Assembly: GCA_964585685.1 (NCBI GenBank)
Contig: CAZPEP010000026.1
Span: 124,001-188,000, forward strand
DNA length: 64,000 bases
Source of the DNA: JALHVH01 sp964585685
GTDB taxonomy: Bacteria > Acidobacteriota > Aminicenantia > Aminicenantales > Saccharicenantaceae
Direction: 5' to 3'
Below are positions 25,359 to 33,862 of the stretch, piece after piece. Each line of letters begins with the position of its first letter. The stretch's first letter is position 1. The notes beneath the pieces were generated by a model. The model had not been told where the DNA came from, did no database searches, and was given only the letters and a program-made list of their open reading frames with translations. The position numbers were made by a program, and so were the translations under genes.

Positions 25359-28300
25359 TCAGAATCCTGGCGATATGCTCAGCTGGAAGTGCCAGCCCTT
25401 GATCGGCCGCTGGAACGGGTACACGTAGTTCAAGCCGATGATCAGGTAGCCGAAGAGGTTGGTCCTCAGGCCGAACCCCGCGCTGGTGACCGGCTTTCGG
25501 GTGCCGCGGGAAAGGAAATAAGCCTTGTCCACGGAATCCCAGGCCAGGCCCCAGTCGTAGAACCCGAAGGCCTCGATCGGGAACGGCCCGTAGTATCCCT
25601 TTCCGATCCCGAGGAGCCTGAAAAGCGGGAAGCGGATCTCGGCGTTGGCTATGATCATCTTGCTCCCGTAGAGTCGGTTGATGTCGAACTCGCTGAGATC
25701 CTCCTGGCTCCCATAATTGAAGGATTCATAGCCTCTGACCAGATCCCAGTAGCCGATGTACAAGGGCCACATCCGCGCATCCTCGGCGCTCTTGCCCCAG
25801 CGGCCGTAATGCATCGCCCGGAAGGCCAGGGTGATGGGCTTGACGGGGACGAAATACCTGCGGAAGTCCGTAAGCACCGATAAGTAGGACATGGACCCTA
25901 TCGAGGGCGACAGCTGGATCGCATCAGACCTCCCGAGGATCGGGCTCGTGGCGCCGAAGATCGTGCTGTCATAGATATAGGCCCCGGCCACGTAGCCGAA
26001 GCTCAGGCTCTTCGGCGTCGGGAGGATCGTCTTCTCGTTCATCAACAGGGTGTTGTCGATCATGGAATAGGCCCGGGTGTATACAGTCCAGTTGAAGTCC
26101 AGAAGCCGGAATCCGCTGGAGAACTCCAGCCGTTGGACCTGGCTGAGCGGATAGAAGCCAAAGCCCGAGAAATCGTAATTGATCTGGCGATAGATGTTCT
26201 CCTGTTCGATATAGGCAGGCTCGCCGAAGACTGTGCCTTGGGAGACCGAGTAGAACGGATAGGGGTAGGAGATCCGCTGAAGGACGGCGCCCCAGTTCAC
26301 CCGGTGCCGGCTGTTCTGATAGGCCAGTACGACGTCGGTGTCGATGAGTCGGTTGCTCGTCTGGGCCATGGTCATCAGCGTATGATACCCGAGCATGTCA
26401 CTCCAGTAGGCGGCGACACCCCCCGCCCCGTAAGTCCCGTAGCGGTCGACGCCGATGCCGATCGACGGCGGGGTCACGAAATCCAGAGCGAGCTTGGGCT
26501 TATAGGCCGAAACCAGAAAATTCGTGTCCTTGGGCAGGCCGAACAAAGGGTTCTTCAGGAGCCCGAGCAGGGCCCCTTCGGCCTGTTTGCGCGGCGGCAG
26601 GATCCCCAGGTTCGTGTCCCCGAACTGGGACAGGAACGCCTGGCCCTCGAGCGTTTCGGGGGCGTCAATCGCGTAGATAGAATACCGTCCCTGGTCGTAG
26701 CCGCTGAAGACAAGGCGTCCGGAATCCTGGGCCACCGAGATGGCCGGGCTAAGATCGGTGATGCCCGAGATGCCTGTGTACAGGTTCGTGACCTCGCGGA
26801 TCTTACCGGTGGCCAGCTCGATCCGGTATAGGTCGGACTTACCGCTCTGGTCGGAGATGAAGAAGAGGCTCTTCGAGTCGGGGGACCACTGGGGATTGAT
26901 GTTCTTCCCCGACGGGAAGGCCAGGACCTTCTCGACCTGGGCGGTCGCGGGGTCGAGAAGGGCGAGCTCGTAGTTGCCGATGTCCATCCAGCCGAGGTTC
27001 GTCGAGAACCGCTCGGTGACGAACGCGATCCTCGTTCCGTCCGGGGACCAGGCCGGCTCGAGATCGCCGAACGAGTCCCGGGTCATCTGTTTCACGGTGG
27101 ACGTCTTGAGGTCGTAGATGAAGATGTCGGAGACGCCCCCGGCCAGGGCCGAGAACACGATGGAATTCCCGTCGGGCGACCAGCAGGGGCTGAGGATCTC
27201 GCCCAGCTCGGGAAACGGGATCTCGCGCTCGATCCGGTTCTTCGGGACGTTGACGATCGTCAGGAGCGGCCGGCCCTTGGCGACGGCGCCGAAGACGAAC
27301 AGCTCCCCTTTTGCGTTCCAGGACCCGGCCGAACGGATGAACTGGAGGCTCTCGAAATGGGGATCGACGGCGGTCGAGATGATCTTCCTCTTGACCTTCC
27401 CCGTCAAGGCGTCGGCCAGGTAGAGGTCGATGGAGAACAGGTCCCTCGTGGACAGGAAGATCATTTCCTTCCCGTCGGGGCTAAGCGCCGGCGAGATGTT
27501 GTAGACGTTCTCCTCGGACCCCAGGATGACGGGTTTGGCGGCCTTGTCCGGCATTTGGGTCTTGTCATAAAGGGGCGCGTAGGCGTCCTGCATCGCCTTG
27601 TGCCAATCGGCGGAGATCTGTTTCAGCTTGCTTCCCAGGCTGACCTCGAGAACGGTCTCATAGCTCCCCTGGCGGCCCACGTTCTTCATCATCTTGCCGA
27701 TGACCTCGTCGCCCAGCCGGCCGGTGATGAAGGACCAGACGGCGTGACCGTATCTATAGGGGAAGTACTTTGAGTTCTCGAGCTTGCTGATCTGGGGCAG
27801 GTCCTTGCGGCGAACCGTATCCCTCATCCACATGGCGGTGTTAGGGTCGACGGGACCGATGGACAGGTACTCGGCCATGCCTTCGATGAACCAAAGGGGG
27901 ATCCTCAGGGAATCCTCGTTGCCCCGCTGGTTGTCCGAATGGCCCTGGGCCATGATGTCGTACTGGAAGGCATGGACGAGTTCGTGCCCGATGACGTGGT
28001 CGGTCTCGCTGAGGGAGGGCCCGTAGGGCAGGATGATCCGGCGCTTGAAAGATTCGGTGACGCCGCCCGTGCCTTCGCCCATCGTTCCGGGAATGACCGT
28101 GGTCTGTTGGAACTGTGGGCCGCTCGAGTACAGGACCAGCGGCTGGCGCCCCTTGAGCTCATGGTTGAACATCCGGGAGAGCCGGGAGTACCAGCGTTCG
28201 GCCATGAGGCCCGCTTGCTTGACCGTCTCCCGGTCCTCGAGGTAGAAGTAGATGTCGAAATGCCGGGTCTTCATGATCTTGAAGTCGAACTTCTGGTACT

Positions 28301-28412
28301 GGACCTTGTTCCGACCGCTGTACTGGGCCTCGAGAGGCACAGCCATGGCCGCGAAGCCCATGAAGACCGATATAGCCAAGCTCAATGACCTTATGCGAAA
28401 ACGGGACGACAT
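25359..28412 (-). CDS. Zinc peptidase / TolB propeller / outer-membrane barrel protein
   Basis: 1017 residues with a signal peptide (SLAISVFMGFAAMAVPLEAQ). Residues 40-200 form a gluzincin-type metallopeptidase domain (peptidase MA-like): HELVH at 143-147 and a Glu in WFIEGMAEYLS near 177 as third zinc ligand. Residues about 305-660 are TolB-type propeller blades (SPDGKEMIFLS, WSPDGNSIVFS, WSPDGTRIAFVT, WSPDSKSLFFIS). Residues about 690-1017 resemble the C-terminal barrel of surface-antigen/BamA-like proteins and end in Phe. The whole should sit in the outer membrane. The ATG has AAAAGGAG upstream; TACAAT at 28436-28441 is a likely -10. The upstream part of the longer frame is not coding. Confidence 0.82.
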   Translation of the reverse strand: MSSRFRIRSLSLAISVFMGFAAMAVPLEAQYSGRNKVQYQKFDFKIMKTRHFDIYFYLEDRETVKQAGLMAERWYSRLSRMFNHELKGRQPLVLYSSGPQFQQTTVIPGTMGEGTGGVTESFKRRIILPYGPSLSETDHVIGHELVHAFQYDIMAQGHSDNQRGNEDSLRIPLWFIEGMAEYLSIGPVDPNTAMWMRDTVRRKDLPQISKLENSKYFPYRYGHAVWSFITGRLGDEVIGKMMKNVGRQGSYETVLEVSLGSKLKQISADWHKAMQDAYAPLYDKTQMPDKAAKPVILGSEENVYNISPALSPDGKEMIFLSTRDLFSIDLYLADALTGKVKRKIISTAVDPHFESLQFIRSAGSWNAKGELFVFGAVAKGRPLLTIVNVPKNRIEREIPFPELGEILSPCWSPDGNSIVFSALAGGVSDIFIYDLKTSTVKQMTRDSFGDLEPAWSPDGTRIAFVTERFSTNLGWMDIGNYELALLDPATAQVEKVLAFPSGKNINPQWSPDSKSLFFISDQSGKSDLYRIELATGKIREVTNLYTGISGITDLSPAISVAQDSGRLVFSGYDQGRYSIYAIDAPETLEGQAFLSQFGDTNLGILPPRKQAEGALLGLLKNPLFGLPKDTNFLVSAYKPKLALDFVTPPSIGIGVDRYGTYGAGGVAAYWSDMLGYHTLMTMAQTSNRLIDTDVVLAYQNSRHRVNWGAVLQRISYPYPFYSVSQGTVFGEPAYIEQENIYRQINYDFSGFGFYPLSQVQRLEFSSGFRLLDFNWTVYTRAYSMIDNTLLMNEKTILPTPKSLSFGYVAGAYIYDSTIFGATSPILGRSDAIQLSPSIGSMSYLSVLTDFRRYFVPVKPITLAFRAMHYGRWGKSAEDARMWPLYIGYWDLVRGYESFNYGSQEDLSEFDINRLYGSKMIIANAEIRFPLFRLLGIGKGYYGPFPIEAFGFYDWGLAWDSVDKAYFLSRGTRKPVTSAGFGLRTNLFGYLIIGLNYVYPFQRPIKGWHFQLSISPGF

Positions 28413-28457
28413 CGGCTTTCTCCTTTTATTGGGGTATTGTACACCAAAAGCGGGCGG

Positions 28458-28475
28458 GGCGCTAAAATCAGCGCC
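28458..28475. promoter_or_regulatory. Inverted repeat at the -35 region of the peptidase/barrel gene
   Basis: GGCGCT, 6 nt, AGCGCC: perfect 6-bp arms, located exactly where the -35 element of the TACAAT promoter (28436-28441) should be. It may be an operator, or a hairpin without function. The rest of the 290-nt divergent region 28413-28702 holds only the promoters described here and an AT-rich stretch near 28580. Confidence 0.35.
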
Positions 28476-28662
28476 TTTGCCATACACGGACATTTTCTGT
28501 TTCGACATACCCCATATATAAAACTCCGGTCCGAGCTGATTCGTTTCACCGGGCTCCTCAGGGCCTCGGGCATAGTCGATCTATTATTTTACTATAAATC
28601 CTATCCGTTCCCGCATTGACACAGGGCGGCGCCCGCGCCGGCCAGGTCCTCCCGCATGGGAT

Positions 28663-28692
28663 TTGACCTGGCCCAAGGTCATGCGGTAAGAT
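28663..28692 (+). promoter_or_regulatory. Promoter with TGACCT-N6-AGGTCA inverted repeat for the transporter/deacylase operon
   Basis: TTGACC (28663-28668), an 18-nt spacer and TAAGAT (28687-28692). Across the -35 and spacer lies TGACCT (28664-28669), 6 nt, AGGTCA (28676-28681), a perfect inverted repeat. The expected start near 28699 leaves a leader of 10 nt or less before the first codon and no ribosome site. The layout suits repression, or activation by a dimeric regulator. Confidence 0.5.
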
Positions 28693-28708
28693 TCCCGCGA
28701 ACGTGAAC

Positions 28709-30022
28709 ATGACAGCCGGTATCGTCGTCGTCCTGGCCGTCATGGTCGCCGCTTATGCGGCGGCCAAGGCGCGGCGGCTCTCTGTCGAGATCAGCATGTT
28801 CCTGGCGGCGGCGGCCGGGGGGCTGGCCGGGGCCGCCCTCGGCACTCCCCCCGCCGGCGATCTCCCCCGGCACCTCGTCGAAGGCGCGTTCACCTATCTG
28901 GACGTCATCCTCCTTTTCTTCACGGCCACGTTGTTTATGGCCATAGTCAGCGCATCGGGAGGCGTCGACTACGTCGTCCGGGCGACCCTGAAGACCTTTT
29001 ACCGGGCGCGGGTCGTCGCTCTTCTCATCCTCATGGTCATCATCCTCGTCCCCGGCGCCCTGACCGGGGCGGGGAGCGTATCCCTTCTCGTCGTCGGCGC
29101 CCCTGTTTCCTTGGCCCTCCTCGGCCTAGGAGTGCCCCGGAAGCGGGTTGCGGCCATCCTTTTCATCGTCGCGGGTCTGAGCGCGGCCGCCCCCCCCGTC
29201 AACATCTGGGCCATGATGCTCTGCGCGGGGACGGCCATTCCCTACGTTGGTTTTGAACTGCCCCTGGGGATCCCGGTCATCCTTCTGGGAACGTTCACCG
29301 TTCTCGTCTTGGGGTGGAAACGGGAGGGGACCCGGAGCCTCGACGAGATCCTCGCGGGACTGCCCGCGGTGCCTGAACGGATGCGCCTGTGGCGGGTCCT
29401 CCTGCCCTTCCTCGTCTTCTTCGGCATGGTCGCGGCCTACCGGATATGGCCGTTCGCAACGCCCATATTCGGCCTGGCCCTCGAATTCGTCGTTTCCGCG
29501 GCCATCGCCATCCTAGTCAGTCCCGTGCGCACGAACATCCTGACCCTCTCCGGCAACACGGTCCGGAGGCTCCTTCCCCTTCTTTCGTCCCTGGTCATCG
29601 TCGGCATGCTCCAGCAGGTCATGACCGCGACCGGGGTGCGGGGCCTTCTCTCCTATGCCGTCATTTCCATTCCGCTCGCCCTCCTCTTTGTCCTTCTCCC
29701 CATCATCATCCCCTTCTCCGAAGGGGTCCTGACCTACGGCGGCGCCGCGATCATCGGGATCCCGCTCATCTGGTACCTGGATTCCCTAGGTTATCATGCG
29801 ACGGTGGTCATCGCCGGCCTGAGCCTCCTCTGGCCCCTTGGGGACGGGCTGCCGCCGACAGCCCTCATCGGCCGCCTGAGCGTCATGGTCTCCGAATACA
29901 AGGGCTCCTACTGGAGATTCCTCGCGACTGCCTGGCTGCCCTGGGTCGTCATTACGGCGGTCGGGCTGCTCATGGTCATATTCAGCGCTAAGCTGGCATT
30001 CCTTGTCCGGTGGAGCATGTAA
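28709..30022 (+). CDS. Polytopic permease, TRAP/IT-superfamily-like large subunit
   Basis: 437 residues with about twelve hydrophobic segments. The arrangement (PGALTGAGSVSLLVVGAP in one half, ITPFSEGVLTYGGAAIIGIP-like PFSEGVLTYGG in the other, each a helix-hairpin rich in G, S and P) resembles DctM-type or citrate-type ion-coupled carriers. Substrate unknown; the neighbours suggest an amino acid, N-acyl amino acid or organic acid. An in-frame GTG at 28703 is an alternative start. No Shine-Dalgarno is present; the promoter lies just upstream, so this is leaderless or nearly so. A 52-residue membrane protein begins 3 nt after the stop, reminiscent of the separate small subunit of TRAP systems. 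No TRAP binding protein is seen. Confidence 0.7.
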   Translation: MTAGIVVVLAVMVAAYAAAKARRLSVEISMFLAAAAGGLAGAALGTPPAGDLPRHLVEGAFTYLDVILLFFTATLFMAIVSASGGVDYVVRATLKTFYRARVVALLILMVIILVPGALTGAGSVSLLVVGAPVSLALLGLGVPRKRVAAILFIVAGLSAAAPPVNIWAMMLCAGTAIPYVGFELPLGIPVILLGTFTVLVLGWKREGTRSLDEILAGLPAVPERMRLWRVLLPFLVFFGMVAAYRIWPFATPIFGLALEFVVSAAIAILVSPVRTNILTLSGNTVRRLLPLLSSLVIVGMLQQVMTATGVRGLLSYAVISIPLALLFVLLPIIIPFSEGVLTYGGAAIIGIPLIWYLDSLGYHATVVIAGLSLLWPLGDGLPPTALIGRLSVMVSEYKGSYWRFLATAWLPWVVITAVGLLMVIFSAKLAFLVRWSM

Positions 30023-30025
30023 GAG

Positions 30026-30184
30026 ATGACACTTGTGATCATGGTCGCGTATTATGTCCTCTGCGCTTACCTAACGGGCATCCTCTTCTGGAACTTCCTC
30101 CGCGAGAAGAAGAGCCGAGAAGAGCTCTGGCTCTCCCTCCTGGTCATGGTCCCTCTCGTGCTCCGGCTCCTGAGGGTCAAGTAG
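30026..30184 (+). CDS. Small two-helix membrane protein
   Basis: 52 residues: MTLVIMVAYYVLCAYLTGIL, a charged turn (FLREKKSREELW) and a second hydrophobic segment (LSLLVMVPLVLRLLRVK). Two membrane helices with a positive loop and tail are predicted. It starts 3 nt after the permease stop and ends 9 nt before the deacylase, with AAGAG directly before the ATG. Its place suggests an accessory subunit of the permease. No named family is recognised. Confidence 0.7.
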   Translation: MTLVIMVAYYVLCAYLTGILFWNFLREKKSREELWLSLLVMVPLVLRLLRVK

Positions 30185-30193
30185 GCGAGCCCC

Positions 30194-31357
30194 ATGACGC
30201 GGGAGCAATCCACGAAAGGTCTCATGGCGGCAGCTTTCGCCGCTCTCCTCGTCCTCGGAGGGGTCCCGCTCGCACGCCACCGGCGTTTCGAAGTCCCGAT
30301 CGTCCTCGGGCCGGGCGTGACGAGGGTCGCCCGCCTCAGTGACTTTTGCCGGTCCTTGAAAGGGACTATGGGTGACACGGCGGTCTATATCCTCGAAGGG
30401 CACGAGCCCGGTGGGAAAGCCGTCGTCATGTCCGGTACGCACGCCAACGAGCCGGCGGGCCTGCTGGCCGATCTCATTATCGTCGAGAACGCCGTGGTCG
30501 ATAAAGGCACGCTCTTCGTCATCCCTTCGTTCAACAACAGCGCGGGCCGAAACACCCGGCCCGGCGACGGGTACCCTCTTTATTACGACGTCCCGACCGA
30601 CTGGGGCGCGAAGAGGTTCCGCATGGGGAACCGCGACGCCTCTCCGCTCGACCAATGGCCGGACCCCGACGTCTACATCCATTACCCCGAGAAACAGCTT
30701 CTGTCCTACATCGACGCCCGCAACTCGAACCGGACGTGGCCGGGGCGCTCCACCGGGGCGCTCATGGAGCGGGTGACCTTCGCCGCGATGGAGCTCATGA
30801 GGCGGGAGAAGATCGATGTGGCCGTGGACCTGCACGGCGCTGAGACCATGTTCCCCGTAACAAACTGCGTCGTCGCCCCCGAAAGATCGTTGAAGATAGC
30901 GACCCTGGCCTCGCTCACGGTCAAGGCGACCGAGGGCTTCGACAGCCACGTCGAACCGTCCCCGCCGGGATTCCGAGGGCTCTCCCACCGGGAGATCGGG
31001 GACAACTCGGGGACGGCGCCTTTCCTGCTCGAGGCCCCCATCCCTTTCCTCGATCAGCCCACCGGGCCGAAGACGGTCAAGTTCCTGCTCGACGGCAAAG
31101 ACCCGTTCCTTCTCAGCCTGGCCGCGAAGAAGAAACTTTTCGTCCCTTACGACGCGTCAGGATGGTCCATGGATAAGCGCGTCGGCCAGCATCTATCCGT
31201 CACCTTGGAGATCCTGCGGCAATTCTCCAAACGAACGCTCGGCCGGGAGATCGTCGTAAGGGGCGTTCCCCGCTACGCCGACGTCGTGAAGAACGGCGCC
31301 GGCCAGTACTTCCACGACCCCTCGAAGGCGGACCCGAAGGCCGTCGTTATGGATTGA
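30194..31357 (+). CDS. Exported succinylglutamate desuccinylase/aspartoacylase-family zinc hydrolase
   Basis: 387 residues with an N-terminal hydrophobic anchor or signal (MAAAFAALLVLGGVPLA). SGTHANEPAG (His83, Glu86) and VDLHGAE (His214) are the three zinc ligands of the M14-like AstE/AspA family, and SNRTWPG supplies the substrate-carboxylate Arg. Such enzymes cleave N-acyl amino acids such as N-succinylglutamate or N-acetylaspartate, or act as carboxypeptidases. The export signal places it outside the cytoplasm, unlike AstE. It sits between a small membrane protein and a secreted protein in one operon with a permease. Extracytoplasmic deacylation coupled to uptake is inferred. Confidence 0.82.
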   Translation: MTREQSTKGLMAAAFAALLVLGGVPLARHRRFEVPIVLGPGVTRVARLSDFCRSLKGTMGDTAVYILEGHEPGGKAVVMSGTHANEPAGLLADLIIVENAVVDKGTLFVIPSFNNSAGRNTRPGDGYPLYYDVPTDWGAKRFRMGNRDASPLDQWPDPDVYIHYPEKQLLSYIDARNSNRTWPGRSTGALMERVTFAAMELMRREKIDVAVDLHGAETMFPVTNCVVAPERSLKIATLASLTVKATEGFDSHVEPSPPGFRGLSHREIGDNSGTAPFLLEAPIPFLDQPTGPKTVKFLLDGKDPFLLSLAAKKKLFVPYDASGWSMDKRVGQHLSVTLEILRQFSKRTLGREIVVRGVPRYADVVKNGAGQYFHDPSKADPKAVVMD

Positions 31358-31369
31358 TGGAGGAATGAT

Positions 31370-32014
31370 ATGAAACGAGTCAAGATCCTTGTGCTCTGCG
31401 GAATTTTGCTCCTCGCGACACGGGCCTACGCCCAGGCGCCGCCCAAGGCAAAACTACCCGTCCTGACGACGTCGGCCGGCCAGAGCCCCGATGTCGAAAC
31501 GCTTAATATCGTGATGGAGGAGGCGGGTTTGGGCTACGATTATTGCGACGTCCCGACGGCGGACCTCGTCGTAGCCGGCGTCGGCCTCGGGGGGAAGGAA
31601 TCCGGGCCCGGGTTCCACGTCGCCACGACTACGGACCTCGCCAAGTATCCCAAGGGCACCCCCTACGGGACGGTCATCTTCGCCATCGGCGCCAGCCTCA
31701 AGGGCATGGGCGCCTCGGGCTTGACCCTGGAGGACGAAGAGGCCCGGCTGAAAAAGCTCATTGACCACTGCCGGCAGAAGAAGATCTTCATCATCGCGGC
31801 CCACATCGGCGGCGAATCCAAGAGGGGCGCCCCGAAGAGCGATAACGAGCGGATGATCGACGCCGTCGCTCCCTTCGCGGATTACCTGATCGTGACCAAG
31901 GACAGCAACAAGGACGGCCGGTTCGCTGCGATCGCCAAGAGCCGGAACATCCCCATGTCCGAAGTGGACTACGCCCTCGGCGTGGTCGACCTGCTGAAAC
32001 AGGTCTTCGACTGA
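31370..32014 (+). CDS. Secreted protein of unknown function (DUF6305-like)
   Basis: 214 residues. Signal peptide MKRVKILVLCGILLLATRAYA with an AQA cleavage site, then an alpha/beta sequence beginning LPVLTTSAGQSPD and including VIFAIGASLKGMGASGLTLEDEEARL and FIIAAHIGGESKRG (quoted in part). It reads like a Rossmann-type sandwich, perhaps a binding protein. I believe it belongs to DUF6305 but cannot confirm that. It follows the AstE-like gene by 12 nt with a GGAGG site, so it is the last gene of the permease operon and could capture the released product. Confidence 0.65.
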   Translation: MKRVKILVLCGILLLATRAYAQAPPKAKLPVLTTSAGQSPDVETLNIVMEEAGLGYDYCDVPTADLVVAGVGLGGKESGPGFHVATTTDLAKYPKGTPYGTVIFAIGASLKGMGASGLTLEDEEARLKKLIDHCRQKKIFIIAAHIGGESKRGAPKSDNERMIDAVAPFADYLIVTKDSNKDGRFAAIAKSRNIPMSEVDYALGVVDLLKQVFD

Positions 32015-32054
32015 GGGGGGCGACGCTTACGGGGCCCGGCCGGGAGGCAGGGGC

Positions 32055-32579
32055 TCACTCGGGGGGGAGCCCTTGTTGTTTCCTCTGGGCGGCCTTCTGG
32101 GCCGCCGAACCCTGCTCGACGAGGACAAACAGCTTATCGAGCATCATCCTGACCTTGATGTTGGCGATCTTCCGCTTGCCCGATCGCTGGGTTTCGTAAT
32201 GGGCGCGGAGGTAATCCTCGATCTCGCTCTCGGACATCATGGACCGCACGGCCGCGTCCTTCGCCAATTGGCTCTTGACGGCCTCGGGATCCTCGCCCTG
32301 GACGATGATCCGGTTCTCCTCGAGGGTCCGTTGCCTCAATGCCTCGTACTCCCTCGGCGCATAAACCGGGATGGGGCCCAGAAGCTTCTTGGCCTCCCTG
32401 AGTACGTCCTCGCAGAAGACACGGCCCTCCTTGAGGAGGTTCCGGGCCCGATAGTAATCGGGAGAGTTCGCGGGGGTTTCGCTCTTCATATACTCCTGGA
32501 AAACCTGAAGGGACTTCAAAAGGATCTCGTGGCCCCTGGAGGACTTGATGAAGATCTCGCGTTCGCTCGGCGTCGTCAT
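32055..32579 (-). CDS. Hypothetical helical protein
   Basis: 174 residues, strongly charged and probably all helical (FCEDVLREAKKLLG, EYEALRQRTLEENRIIVQG, MMSESEIEDYLRAHYETQR). No signal peptide or membrane segment. The C-terminus ends in a Gln/Lys-rich tail (AQKAAQRKQQGLPPE). No family is recognised. The start has a strong AAGGAGGGG site. It is convergent with the permease operon and lies 62 nt downstream of the serine hydrolase gene on the same strand. Confidence 0.6.
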   Translation of the reverse strand: MTTPSEREIFIKSSRGHEILLKSLQVFQEYMKSETPANSPDYYRARNLLKEGRVFCEDVLREAKKLLGPIPVYAPREYEALRQRTLEENRIIVQGEDPEAVKSQLAKDAAVRSMMSESEIEDYLRAHYETQRSGKRKIANIKVRMMLDKLFVLVEQGSAAQKAAQRKQQGLPPE

Positions 32580-32641
32580 GGGTTCGCCCCTCCTTGGGGT
32601 CTTATTATCACACTCCGGCCTGACAGTCTACAGGCCCCGGG

Positions 32642-33850
32642 TCACCTGACAAGAATGGAACCCGCTACGACGTTGGCGACCTTGCTTCTCCAAGCGCTGA
32701 TGTCCCCCTTGTCGTCGGGATGGACCCGGTTCGTCAGGAAGACGACCGTCGTCCGCGTCTCCGGGTCGATCCAGATGGACGTCCCGGTGAAGCCCGAGTG
32801 TCCATAGGAATCCGGGCCGAACAGGTCGCCCCTGACCGAGGCGTAGTCCGAATCGAGATCCCAGCCCAGTCCGCGCCCCTTGTCGCCTGCCTTCGGGAAG
32901 ATTTCGGTCATCCGCTCGACCGCGAGCGGGCTCAGGACGCGGACCGTGCCGAGTGTCCCGCCGTCGAGCATCATCTGGGCAAAGACGACAAGGTCGTCGG
33001 CCGTGGAAAAAAGGCCGGCGTTCCCGGATACGCCGCTCTGAAGCCTGGCCAGGGGATCGTGGACGACGCCCTGGAGGGGTTTCCCGTCATAGACCTGCGT
33101 CGGGACGCAATCATCGAGATACGCGGCGGGCAAAACAAAGAACGTCCGTTTCATGCCCAAGGGCCTGAATATGTTCTCGTCGGCGAATTCGGCAACGTTC
33201 TTTCCGGTCACGGACTTCACGATGGAGGCCAGGGTGATGTAGTTCAGACAGCTGTATGTGAAGACCGCCCCGGGTGGCGACTCCTTCCTCAGGCCGGCGA
33301 TGTGCTTGACCAGGGTCTCGGTCGGGCACGGGTTCCCGAACAGGCGTTCGACCTCCTTGGGGTCGGTGTAGGGCGGCAAACCGGACGTATGCGTCAGGAG
33401 ATGCCAGAGGCGGGCGTCTTCGCCGGGAATCCCCTTCTCGAGGAGATACGGGGCGAAATCCGGGACATATCCTTTGACCTTGTCCAGCAGCCTGAGGCGG
33501 CCCTGTTCGACGAGGATCATGATCGAGGTCGCCGTGGCCACGGGCTTGGTAACGGACGCCAGGTCGAAGATCATATCGGCGGACATCGGTTGGTTCTCGG
33601 GGACCCATTGGCTCAGGCCGTAAGCCTTTCTCCAGACGGTCTTGCCTTTATGAGCTACGAGGAGCACCGCGCCCGGAAAATCCTTACGCGCCAAGGCTTC
33701 GACCATGAGCGTGTCCAGGAGAGCGAGCCGTTCCGCCGACATGCCGACGTCAGAGGGTTTCGCGGCGGGGAGGCCCTGGCCGAGCCCGGCCGCCGCCGAG
33801 ACGGCTATGAACGCCAGCGCAATGACCGTCATCACAGCGGATCTTTTCAT
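32642..33850 (-). CDS. Secreted serine hydrolase, class C beta-lactamase/esterase family
   Basis: 402 residues with a signal peptide (VMTVIALAFIAVSAAAGLG). SVTK at 99-102 provides the nucleophile Ser99 and Lys102. YSC at 199-201 takes the place of the YxN motif, with Cys where Asn is usual; HSGFTG near the C-terminus replaces KTG. These features mark the penicillin-binding-protein-like esterase/beta-lactamase group, which includes D-aminopeptidases and carboxylesterases; true resistance activity is not indicated. The ribosome site is GGGAGGG. The CBM9-like gene ends 12 nt upstream, so both are co-transcribed. A long frame on the other strand here is only an effect of high GC. Confidence 0.85.
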   Translation of the reverse strand: MKRSAVMTVIALAFIAVSAAAGLGQGLPAAKPSDVGMSAERLALLDTLMVEALARKDFPGAVLLVAHKGKTVWRKAYGLSQWVPENQPMSADMIFDLASVTKPVATATSIMILVEQGRLRLLDKVKGYVPDFAPYLLEKGIPGEDARLWHLLTHTSGLPPYTDPKEVERLFGNPCPTETLVKHIAGLRKESPPGAVFTYSCLNYITLASIVKSVTGKNVAEFADENIFRPLGMKRTFFVLPAAYLDDCVPTQVYDGKPLQGVVHDPLARLQSGVSGNAGLFSTADDLVVFAQMMLDGGTLGTVRVLSPLAVERMTEIFPKAGDKGRGLGWDLDSDYASVRGDLFGPDSYGHSGFTGTSIWIDPETRTTVVFLTNRVHPDDKGDISAWRSKVANVVAGSILVR

Positions 33851-33862
33851 GGTCCCTCCCTT

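Noticed and set aside
28487..28496. GGACATTTTC, identical to the core of the transposon end repeats
   Set aside because: A single 10-mer copy without a second repeat or transposase; chance similarity is likely.
32642..33850. Beta-lactamase resistance gene
   Set aside because: The fold matches, but YSC and HSG motifs and general context point to a peptidase/esterase.
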